Shown one piece after another: positions 7,931 to 13,812 of a stretch of DNA of 16,253 nt. This stretch comes from JAJPXC01 sp964628905 (GTDB lineage: Bacteria; Bacteroidota; Bacteroidia; Bacteroidales; Muribaculaceae). The stretch covers positions 1 to 16,253 of the forward strand of contig CAZVNS010000036.1 of NCBI GenBank assembly GCA_964628905.1, read 5' to 3'. The first letter of the stretch is position 1. Each line of letters starts with the position of its first letter. Under the pieces are notes generated by a model. That model was not told the origin of the DNA and searched no databases. It saw only the letters and a program-made list of their open reading frames with translations. A program made the position numbers and the translations under genes.

Positions 7931-8278
7931 CTAGTGATGTGAAGTTGTATCGCAAGCAATCTCAATCTTCTTCTCGCAACGTTCTATTTGATCTTGATCC
8001 ATACATTTTGGACAGAAGTAGTAAGGATAATAACGAGTTATCCTATATGAATCCATTCTAATGCCGAATCTGATCTCCGGGCATTTAGTTGTAGAATGAT
8101 ACAGCATATACCAATTATGGTTATCGCCATGCGAAAATGATTTTGTCTCAACAAAAAAGTGCTCTTCGCTTTCTTTTGAATTTAATTTGTAGAAATAACC
8201 AACAGTAACAGCTAAGGCAATAGCAACTATTGAAAAAAAGGCTATTTTAGTTTGACGTTTTGTAAGTTTTACTTTCAT
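7931..8278 (-). CDS. Small membrane-anchored protein with Cys/His (CPKC) motif, unknown function
   Basis: A 115-residue protein from ATG at 8278, ending in TAG. Residues 1-11 are basic and 12-30 form one hydrophobic segment (IAFFSIVAIALAVTVGYFY), so it is either an inner-membrane anchor or an uncleaved signal. The rest is polar and contains YHSTTKCPEI (His61, Cys66) and YYFCPKCMDQDQ (Cys89, Cys92) with further cysteines at 101 and 109. This spacing suggests zinc binding or a redox/disulfide role outside the membrane; similar small YHxxxxC...CxxC proteins seem to occur in Bacteroidetes, but I know no function. It starts 37 bases after the stop of the lipoprotein gene at 8316 and may be co-transcribed with it. 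It is visibly more AT-rich than lptD or the lipoprotein gene, suggesting separate acquisition. Confidence 0.75.
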   Translation of the reverse strand: MKVKLTKRQTKIAFFSIVAIALAVTVGYFYKLNSKESEEHFFVETKSFSHGDNHNWYMLYHSTTKCPEIRFGIRMDSYRITRYYPYYFCPKCMDQDQIERCEKKIEIACDTTSHH

Positions 8279-8315
8279 ATTTATCTGAATTTAATCTTCA
8301 TAATATTATTTATAG

Positions 8316-9326
8316 TTAGGGGAGGAGTTGGGGGATGGAGTCAGACAGTAGGGTGACGGAGGGGGTGCGGAGCAGCTGATGGCCGGTGGAGTCGACAACC
8401 ACGAAGTATGGCAGGCGGGGCACCGACAACTGCTCGACGCCGGCTCTCATCGCACCGCCGGGGAGCCACCCCTGAGTCCAGGCCGCTGAGTCAGGGATGA
8501 TGGAGCGGCGCCACGCCATCGAGTCGTTGTCGACCGACAGCTCCACCAGCTTCAGGCGGTCAAGAGTGGAGAGCTGCTTCAGTTCCCCTACTATAGAGTC
8601 ACGCCCGAGCATGCTGGAGGTCAGGGCAATAAGGGTGTATGGGTGGTCAGCTGGTTTAAACACATTTGATGAGTCGCGGGCCACGTAATATGATATCGGC
8701 TCGGTAATCACAGAGTTAGCTCCCGACTTCATGCGGCCAAGCATCTCGCTAAACCCCTCCACCATATATAAGGGGCGAGCCTCTGCATCAATAATGTCGA
8801 ACAGCTCGGCTGCCTTCAGAGGATCGACCGACGAGTCGTAATAGCTCATCAGCAGCACAGTCGACAGCAATTCAGCCTTATGACTCTCGATATAGCGTTC
8901 AATCAATTTGTTGACAGCTAACCTATTGCCACCGGATAGCGTCGTGGCGTTGGCGGCTACCCATTCAGAGAGCTTTTCAGCGGTGTCGTCACCTTCGGCT
9001 GAGAAGTCGAAAGGTTTTGCGCTGTTGAGCTTGAGTTTGACGGTCTCACCGTTATGAGCCACCACTGTGGCTATGCGGGTTCGGTCGGGCAGATATATGT
9101 CGATGATCACCGGCTGCTCACTCCTACCCTCAACCTTAAACTTCCCTTCACGCACCGACACGGGGGCGTTCCGCAAGGCTCCGTTGGCGAAATACAGGGC
9201 GCGTACGCTCTGCGGCGCCTCACCCTCAAACTCCCCTTCGACCACGAAATGGTCGTTGCTGCCACAGCCGCACAGAAGTGTTAAAATTGCGGCAAAAATG
9301 ACCGTGAAATATGAAATTCTAAGCAT
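8316..9326 (-). CDS. DUF4369-type lipoprotein with degenerate TlpA/thioredoxin-like C-terminus
   Basis: A 336-residue lipoprotein starting at ATG 9326, with signal MLRISYFTVIFAAILTLLCG and lipobox LCGC (Cys21). Residues about 25-100 (FVVEGEFEG, SVREGKFKVEG, AHNGETVKLKL) fit DUF4369, the beta-rich N-terminal domain found before TlpA/AhpC-like thioredoxin domains in Bacteroidetes. A helical middle (115-200) follows. Residues 240-336 look like a thioredoxin fold: a helix, then LPYFVVVDSTGHQLLR (305-320) with the cis-proline position (Pro306) and the strand after it. The active-site CxxC is missing; indeed no cysteine remains after Cys21. It is therefore unlikely to be a thiol oxidoreductase and may be a structural or binding paralogue attached to an envelope membrane. 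The small Cys/His protein follows after a 37-base gap. I see no clear promoter upstream. Confidence 0.85.
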   Translation of the reverse strand: MLRISYFTVIFAAILTLLCGCGSNDHFVVEGEFEGEAPQSVRALYFANGALRNAPVSVREGKFKVEGRSEQPVIIDIYLPDRTRIATVVAHNGETVKLKLNSAKPFDFSAEGDDTAEKLSEWVAANATTLSGGNRLAVNKLIERYIESHKAELLSTVLLMSYYDSSVDPLKAAELFDIIDAEARPLYMVEGFSEMLGRMKSGANSVITEPISYYVARDSSNVFKPADHPYTLIALTSSMLGRDSIVGELKQLSTLDRLKLVELSVDNDSMAWRRSIIPDSAAWTQGWLPGGAMRAGVEQLSVPRLPYFVVVDSTGHQLLRTPSVTLLSDSIPQLLP

Positions 9327-9410
9327 TTTTCGGCGATTTAATATTTATTAACTTTTAAGCTTTTGACTCATTTTGATGATATTCAGGTGTTTATGCAATT
9401 ATGCTCATAA

Positions 9411-9430
9411 AATATGTTGGATAACATATT
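9411..9430. promoter_or_regulatory. Perfect palindrome AATATGTT-GGAT-AACATATT, possible operator
   Basis: Two perfect 8-base arms (9411-9418, 9423-9430) flank a GGAT spacer, a geometry typical of sites for dimeric regulators. It ends six bases before the -33-like element of the plus-strand promoter at 9437-9468 and about 85 bases upstream of the divergent lipoprotein start. It could control either. No regulator gene is nearby. Confidence 0.4.
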
Positions 9431-9436
9431 AAAAAA

Positions 9437-9468
9437 TTTTGCGAGCGAGTAGAAAAGCCTCACCTTTG
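9437..9468 (+). promoter_or_regulatory. Plus-strand promoter (TTTTG, spacer, CACCTTTG)
   Basis: TTTTGCG (9437-9443) and CACCTTTG (9461-9468) are about 19-20 bases apart, the arrangement of a Bacteroidetes promoter; the -7 box differs from TAnnTTTG at its first base. Transcription would begin near 9475. No protein gene lies downstream before the hairpin at 9521-9560, so the product would be a short RNA. Confidence 0.5.
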
Positions 9469-9474
9469 TATCGC

Positions 9475-9566
9475 AAACCTAAAACAATCTTTTTTACCTT
9501 AGAAATTGTACCTATTGGAAACCATAAAAAGGGGCTTAGTGATAAGCTCCTTTTTATGGTTTTATA
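9475..9566 (+). ncRNA. Candidate small RNA of about 90 nt
   Basis: The segment starts just after the plus-strand promoter (9437-9468) and ends at a strong hairpin with a short T tail (TTTTA). It contains no start codon with a worthwhile frame. The 5' part is single-stranded-looking and A/T-rich (CTAAAACAATC, a run of six Ts, TTGTACCTATTGG). I do not recognise it as 6S RNA, tmRNA, SRP RNA or a known riboswitch. The hairpin can also be explained as the terminator of the minus-strand transferase gene, so the RNA rests mainly on the promoter. Confidence 0.35.
9521..9560. terminator. Bidirectional rho-independent terminator
   Basis: An 18-bp stem (arms 9521-9538 and 9543-9560, one G-T wobble) closes a GTGA loop. 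The base of the stem is CCATAAAAA/TTTTTATGG, so T-rich stretches follow the GC-rich core on both strands. It serves the minus-strand transferase gene ending at 9608 and would also end the proposed plus-strand small RNA. Confidence 0.85.
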
Positions 9567-9607
9567 GTGTAGGTAAATCCATCGGATGATTGTAGGTTAA
9601 CTCGATA

Positions 9608-11002
9608 TCAATAGGCATTCTTCTCACCCTTGACGGCGTTGATGATGGTACGCACAATGATCTTCATGTCGAGCAGGAACGACCAATTCTCAATATACCA
9701 TACGTCATACTCCACACGGCGCTCCATCTGCCACAGCTCCTCGGTCTGGCCGCGGTAGCCGTTGACCTGCGCCCAGCCGGTGATGCCGGGCTTAATCAGG
9801 TGGCGCACCATGTACTTGTCGATGAGTTTGGAGTAGATTTCGGTGTGCTTGAGCATGTGGGGGCGCGGCCCTACTACCGACATATCGCCGAGCCACACAT
9901 TGATAAACTGGGGCAGCTCGTCAATCGACGTCTTGCGCAGGATGTCGCCGATGCGCGTCTTGCGGGGATCGTCCTTGGTGGCCTGCGCTCGGTCGGCGTC
10001 GACATTGACCTTCATCGTGCGGAACTTAAAGCAGTCGAAGTCGCGCCCCTTGTAGCCGGTGCGCTTCTGCCGGAAGAATATCGGTCCGGGCGACGACATC
10101 TTGATGGCTATAGCCACAGGGATGAGCACCAGGGGGAAGAACAGCAGCACAACGGATGAGAAGAGCAGGTCGAACCCGCGTTTCACACCTAAGTTGAGAA
10201 TATTTTTCAGCGGATTGCGGCGTATCGACAGCACGGGGATGCGGCCGCGGTGACTCAGCTCAAACGCACGGCTGATATATCGCGGTATCTGCGGCACGTA
10301 GAAGAACTGGCTCACTGAGTCGTCGGCCATCTTCACCACGGTGCGGATTGCACGCTCATGGTTACCGGAGATGCAGTAGTATACCTCCGACACATGATGT
10401 TCGCGAGCATAGGTATCGAGCTGGTCGATGTTGCCCAGATGAGGGCCGAGTACGGGGTCGTCGTCGGTGGCATCATCGTCGAAGTACCCCATCAGACGGT
10501 AGCCGAAGCCCACGTCGGAGGCCAGCTCGGCTGCCAGGCGCCGCGAGGTCTGGTTGTTGCCCACGATCACCACCCTGACGAAGTTGCGGCCATGGCGGCG
10601 CACCGACTTGACGGCAAACCGCTCGGCGGCCCACAGCGTGGGAAACAGCACCAGGCACATGCCGTAAAATACAGTATATGTGTACCACGGTATGACGAAT
10701 ATACCTAAGAAGGCTTGCAGTGACAGGAAGAATAAGGCGTGAATACCCACCGCCTGGATGGCCGACAGCAGTATGTGGTCCATGTACACGGTGCGACTGG
10801 TGTGGATGCGGGCAAACCAGTAGACCACCGGGAAGAACGACACATTGACCAGCAGCCACAGCTCGCGCATATACGAGCTATGGATGATGTCGGGACTGAT
10901 GACCAGGGTGATCCAGAACAGTAAGTTGAGCAGCGCGAAGTCGATGACTGTCAACACTGTGTGGATATAGTCGCCATATCGACCCTTGGGATGCGATGTC
11001 AT
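9608..11002 (-). CDS. Polyprenyl-phosphate sugar-1-phosphate transferase (WcaJ/WbaP type)
   Basis: A 464-residue inner-membrane enzyme from ATG at 11002. Proteins of this type move a sugar-1-phosphate from a nucleotide sugar to undecaprenyl phosphate, the first step of exopolysaccharide, capsule or O-antigen units. Residues 14-125 hold about four transmembrane segments. Residues about 142-245 form a Rossmann-like CoA_binding_3 domain (VRVVIVGNNQTSRRLA). The catalytic Bac_transf domain (PF02397) starts at KRGFDLL (274) with a membrane re-entrant helix (278-300) and SPGPIFFRQKRTG. It has FRTM (327-330), SIDELPQ with the catalytic Asp361-Glu362 pair, VGPRP (377-381) and KPGITGWAQVNG (404-415). 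The length matches full-length WcaJ-type enzymes. The sugar (glucose, galactose or other) cannot be read from sequence. It follows the DUF349 gene by 17 bases and probably shares its transcript; no glycosyltransferase cluster is adjacent. Confidence 0.95.
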   Translation of the reverse strand: MTSHPKGRYGDYIHTVLTVIDFALLNLLFWITLVISPDIIHSSYMRELWLLVNVSFFPVVYWFARIHTSRTVYMDHILLSAIQAVGIHALFFLSLQAFLGIFVIPWYTYTVFYGMCLVLFPTLWAAERFAVKSVRRHGRNFVRVVIVGNNQTSRRLAAELASDVGFGYRLMGYFDDDATDDDPVLGPHLGNIDQLDTYAREHHVSEVYYCISGNHERAIRTVVKMADDSVSQFFYVPQIPRYISRAFELSHRGRIPVLSIRRNPLKNILNLGVKRGFDLLFSSVVLLFFPLVLIPVAIAIKMSSPGPIFFRQKRTGYKGRDFDCFKFRTMKVNVDADRAQATKDDPRKTRIGDILRKTSIDELPQFINVWLGDMSVVGPRPHMLKHTEIYSKLIDKYMVRHLIKPGITGWAQVNGYRGQTEELWQMERRVEYDVWYIENWSFLLDMKIIVRTIINAVKGEKNAY

Positions 11003-11019
11003 TGGCGCTGGCAGTTTGT

Positions 11020-12969
11020 TCAGATTTTCTTATCGATCACCTTGATTTTCTCTTCGAGCACTTTCAGATCCTCGCGGTTGCGCTCCATCTTGCGCTCCAT
11101 CTCGCGCACCATCGAGTCGCCCGACTTCGACTTGGAGTTGAAGAAGCCCAGGTTGTTCTCGTAGGTCTTAAGCTCTGACTTGCGCTGCTCGTAGGCGCGG
11201 AGCATGCGCTCGCGTTCGCGGAGCATCTTTATCTCGTCGCCGGCCATCTCGTTGAGCGAGTTCTCAAATCGCTCCATCGAGTCGCGGCTTTGGCGCATGT
11301 CGAGGGCACGGAACAGCTTGTTGGTGAGTTCGCGGTAGGCATCGTATACCTTATCCTTCTCGCGGAAAGGCACGTGTCCAATCGACTGCCACTGCTGCTG
11401 CAACTCGCGCACTTGCTTCACGGCCTCGGCGCGGTCGGTGGTTTCGGGGTCGATCTCGCGCAGCTTTGCTATCACCTCTTTCTTGGCTTTGAGGTTGGCC
11501 TGCTCTGTCTGGCGAGCGCCGGATGTGGCCTTCTTCTTTTGTTCGAAGAAGTAGTCGCACGCCTCCTGGAAGCGGTGCCAGATGGCGTCGCTGTATTTTT
11601 TGGCCACGGTGCCGATGGTCTTCCACTCTTTCTGAAGCTCTACCAGAGCATCGGTGGTGGCGCGCCAGTCGGTTGAGTCCTTAAGAGCCTCGGCGCGCTC
11701 GCAGAGGGCCGTCTTCTTGGCAAGGTTCTGCGACAACTCTTCCTTCATGGTCTTGAAGTATTCGGCCTTGGCTGTGAAGAACTTATCACAGGAGGCGCGG
11801 AAGCGGTTGAAGAGCTCGTTGTTGAGTTTACGCGACGCAAATCCGAGCTGCTTCCACTCATTCTGCGCTTTGAGTATCTCCTGGGTCATTGCGTCCCAGG
11901 CTAAATAGGAGTGGAGGTTGCTGAAGTCGAGGGCCTCTATGCGCTCACACAGGGCGGTTTTGGCCAACTCGTTCTCGCGCTCGCGGGCCTTACGCTCTTC
12001 GAAGTATGCTTGATAGCGCTTGTTGATTGCTGCTGATGCATCCTTGAAGCGGGTCCAGATATCCTCGCGCATCTCCTTGGCCACGGGGCCGGTCTCGCGC
12101 CACTTGTCGTGTAGCTCCTGGAGGCGCTTGAAAGCTACCACCACGTCGTCCTCACCCACGAGTTCCTCGGCCTGCTGGCAGAGCAGCTGCTTGGTGTCGA
12201 GGTTTTTGCGGAAGTCGTAGTCGCGCAGATCCTTATTGATCTTGAGTTGGTCGTAGAAGCGCTCCACGGCCTCCTGATAGCGTTTCCACACGTCGCTCTG
12301 CTCAGTGGGAGGAACCTCGCCGATGCCCTTGAACTCCTGCTGGAGCTCCTTGACGCGGGGGAAGTGGCGGTTCACGTTGTCGGTGTCGGCCGACATCTCG
12401 TTGAGCTGATCTATGATGGCTTTCTTCTTTTCGAGATTTGCCTGACGCTCAACCTCCTGGGCGGCGAGCAGAGCGTTTTTCTTCTCCTTGATTTCAGCTA
12501 AGAGCTGACGCACGCCGGCTTCAAGCTCGTCGTCGGGGATGGCGAAAGCCTCAGGATCGTTCCCCTCGGCCACCCACTGGTCGCGAAGCTCTACCAGGTG
12601 TATATTATGCTGATTGTAATATAGTTGCTTGATTTTTGCCACACCCTCACGCGAGATTTCGGCTGCAGGGAGGGCAGCGATTGCCGCGAGACGCTGATAG
12701 AGCTCCTCGCGTGATAGTGAGTCGAGACGCGCGGTCTCTTCGGCCGGCTCGTCATCAGCCTTAGGCTCAGTCACGGCCTCGATTACAGTTTCGGTAGCCA
12801 CCGGAGCGTCGGCGGCAAGGGCCGCAGGCACCTCGGCGGGAGTGGCGGCGGGAGTGGCGGCGGGAGCGGTTTCGGGTTCGGGCGCGGGGTCCGGGTTTGT
12901 GGTAGCGTTGATGGCGCTGTCGGCTACAGGCTGCTCTACAGCACCCTCATTGAGATCAGAAATGTCCAT
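11020..12969 (-). CDS. DUF349 domain-containing protein, five tandem repeats
   Basis: A 649-residue, highly charged, mostly helical cytoplasmic protein from ATG at 12969. Residues 1-80 are a disordered Ala/Pro/Glu/Thr-rich tail (PAPEPETAPAATPAATPAE). From about 150 onward come tandem DUF349 units (PF03993), each with a signature like ELQKEWKTIGTVAKKYSDAI followed by a helix with RFQEACDYFFEQKK. I count copies beginning near residues 207, 284, 368, 443 and 521. The C-terminal 90 residues are predicted coiled coil (MLRERERMLRAYEQRKSELK, then MERKMERNREDL). There is no catalytic motif; the family is common in Bacteroidetes and actinobacteria, and I know of no established function. A -7 box at 13042-13049 drives it, and the sugar transferase gene starts 17 bases downstream, so the two are probably one operon. 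Confidence 0.93.
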   Translation of the reverse strand: MDISDLNEGAVEQPVADSAINATTNPDPAPEPETAPAATPAATPAEVPAALAADAPVATETVIEAVTEPKADDEPAEETARLDSLSREELYQRLAAIAALPAAEISREGVAKIKQLYYNQHNIHLVELRDQWVAEGNDPEAFAIPDDELEAGVRQLLAEIKEKKNALLAAQEVERQANLEKKKAIIDQLNEMSADTDNVNRHFPRVKELQQEFKGIGEVPPTEQSDVWKRYQEAVERFYDQLKINKDLRDYDFRKNLDTKQLLCQQAEELVGEDDVVVAFKRLQELHDKWRETGPVAKEMREDIWTRFKDASAAINKRYQAYFEERKARERENELAKTALCERIEALDFSNLHSYLAWDAMTQEILKAQNEWKQLGFASRKLNNELFNRFRASCDKFFTAKAEYFKTMKEELSQNLAKKTALCERAEALKDSTDWRATTDALVELQKEWKTIGTVAKKYSDAIWHRFQEACDYFFEQKKKATSGARQTEQANLKAKKEVIAKLREIDPETTDRAEAVKQVRELQQQWQSIGHVPFREKDKVYDAYRELTNKLFRALDMRQSRDSMERFENSLNEMAGDEIKMLRERERMLRAYEQRKSELKTYENNLGFFNSKSKSGDSMVREMERKMERNREDLKVLEEKIKVIDKKI

Positions 12970-13041
12970 AATGTGGTGTTTATTAGTGATTTAAGGAGCT
13001 TAGCCAACAACCTCAGTCATTGGCCCTTACAATTTCGCACC

Positions 13042-13049
13042 CAAATATA
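13042..13049 (-). promoter_or_regulatory. -7 promoter box (TATATTTG) for the DUF349-transferase operon
   Basis: TATATTTG on the minus strand matches TAnnTTTG exactly and would start transcription near 13035, leaving a leader of about 65 bases before the ATG at 12969. No clear TTTG lies 20 bases upstream. The box lies just outside the first codons of the plus-strand remnant at 13060. Confidence 0.5.
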
Positions 13050-13059
13050 AGCATAACTT

Positions 13060-13485
13060 TTGAATTCCCGCCATTTTCCGCCCCAAAAAACAAAAAAATC
13101 TCCAGGAGCCATAGGAGCCATAGCCCAAAACATTATAACTAATTACCTAAGCTATTATCCTTCAGTCAGTAATGTTGGTGTTAAATCTGACGTAGTTGAA
13201 ACCCTTACCCCTATAGTCTCCTCGCCCGATGCCGGCTTTGGCTCCTATGGAGGATATGAACTCGTAGAGTACGGGCCTGTAACCATTACAGAAAACGAGA
13301 GTTAGCCGGAGAACTACGCAAACGCCACACTCGACAATGGAGCAACATGCGTCGTGTCAAGATGGCAGTTCAAGGAAGGCTTCGGGCGGTATGAGTCAAT
13401 GACGGGTGTCTACATCGGTGGCACGGTCGTGCATTATTTAAACTCGTTCGCCATCTATGCCGTTGGTCCTAAAATATCGGCCTAA
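13060..13485 (+). pseudogene. ORF remnant interrupted by an amber codon, unknown family
   Basis: An open plus-strand frame from ATG 13060 encodes 81 residues to TAG at 13303-13305. The same frame then stays open for 59 more residues to TAA at 13483-13485. Both halves look coding: SSPDAGFGSYGGYELVEYGP before the stop and RWQFKEGFGRYESMTGVYIG after it, with a hydrophobic end (FAIYAVGPKISA). The ATG at 13060 is probably not the original start, because the first 15 codons are low-complexity and lie against the DUF349 promoter. No signal peptide, promoter or known domain is seen. It is most likely the 3' remnant of a larger gene. A single C-to-T change (CAG to TAG) would account for the stop. Confidence 0.45.
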
Positions 13486-13491
13486 TTACAC

Positions 13492-13537
13492 CAATCCCCT
13501 CCAAATACTTGACATTCAAGATATTTGGAGGGGATTG
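13492..13537. terminator. Long perfect hairpin between the remnant and tRNA-Leu
   Basis: Arms 13492-13507 and 13522-13537 pair perfectly over 16 bp. Inside, CTTGA (13508-13512) and TCAAG (13516-13520) add five more pairs around a CAT loop, with A13521 bulged. It begins 5 bases past the tRNA-Leu 3' end on the minus strand and 6 bases past the remnant's TAA on the plus strand. Neither strand has a T tract, so it is an atypical terminator or an RNA processing/stability element. Confidence 0.6.
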
Positions 13538-13542
13538 CCATG

Positions 13543-13626
13543 TGCTCGAAGTGGGACTCGAACCCACACAGCCGCAATGGCCAAGGGATTTTAAGTCCCT
13601 CGTGTCTACCATTCCACCATTCGAGC
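13543..13626 (-). tRNA. tRNA-Leu (anticodon UAA)
   Basis: The minus strand folds into a complete class II cloverleaf of 84 nt. The acceptor arms GCTCGAA and TTCGAGC pair over 7 bp with discriminator A; CCA is not encoded. The anticodon arm AGGGA-CTTAAAA-TCCCT reads TAA, followed by a long variable arm. The T arm is GTGGG-TTCGAGT-CCCAC. The RNA decodes UUA and UUG leucine codons. It is a single tRNA gene with its own promoter immediately upstream. Confidence 0.97.
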
Positions 13627-13642
13627 AGCCTGGCTGATGCCG

Positions 13643-13674
13643 CAAAGGTAATACATCCCCCCGACATTTCCAAA
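13643..13674 (-). promoter_or_regulatory. Consensus promoter of tRNA-Leu (TTTG, 20 bases, TACCTTTG)
   Basis: On the minus strand TTTG (13671-13674) and TACCTTTG (13643-13650) are exactly 20 bases apart, a full match to the Bacteroidetes consensus. Transcription would begin about 10 bases before the mature tRNA 5' end at 13626. Confidence 0.85.
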
Positions 13675-13753
13675 TCTTGTTTTTATCGCTTGTGATTGCT
13701 TGTGATATGAATACCTCCACCCTTCCTCGAGTTATAATGACGCAAAATAGAAA

Positions 13754-13779
13754 GCCCTCTCAGATGGTTCCGAGAGGGC
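13754..13779 (-). terminator. Rho-independent terminator of the repeat-protein gene
   Basis: GCCCTCTC (13754-13761) pairs with GAGAGGGC (13772-13779) around a ten-base loop. On the minus strand it is followed by TTTCTATTTT, a usable T-rich tail. It lies 33 bases past the stop codon of the gene ending at 13813. Confidence 0.85.
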
Positions 13780-13812
13780 ATTTATTAGAATTAAAATTTC
13801 ACAAGAGTAAAT

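Noticed and set aside
2578..13305. Genome-wide reassignment of TAG, as in some gut phages, to explain both interrupted ORFs
   Set aside because: The gene at 7931-8278 ends in TAG at a sensible place, the other intact genes use TAA or TGA, and all neighbours are bacterial housekeeping or envelope genes. No suppressor tRNA is visible; the tRNA at 13543 reads UUA/UUG.
13543..13626. tRNA-Leu as an integration site with an attachment-site duplication
   Set aside because: No second copy of the tRNA 3' end and no integrase are visible in the window.
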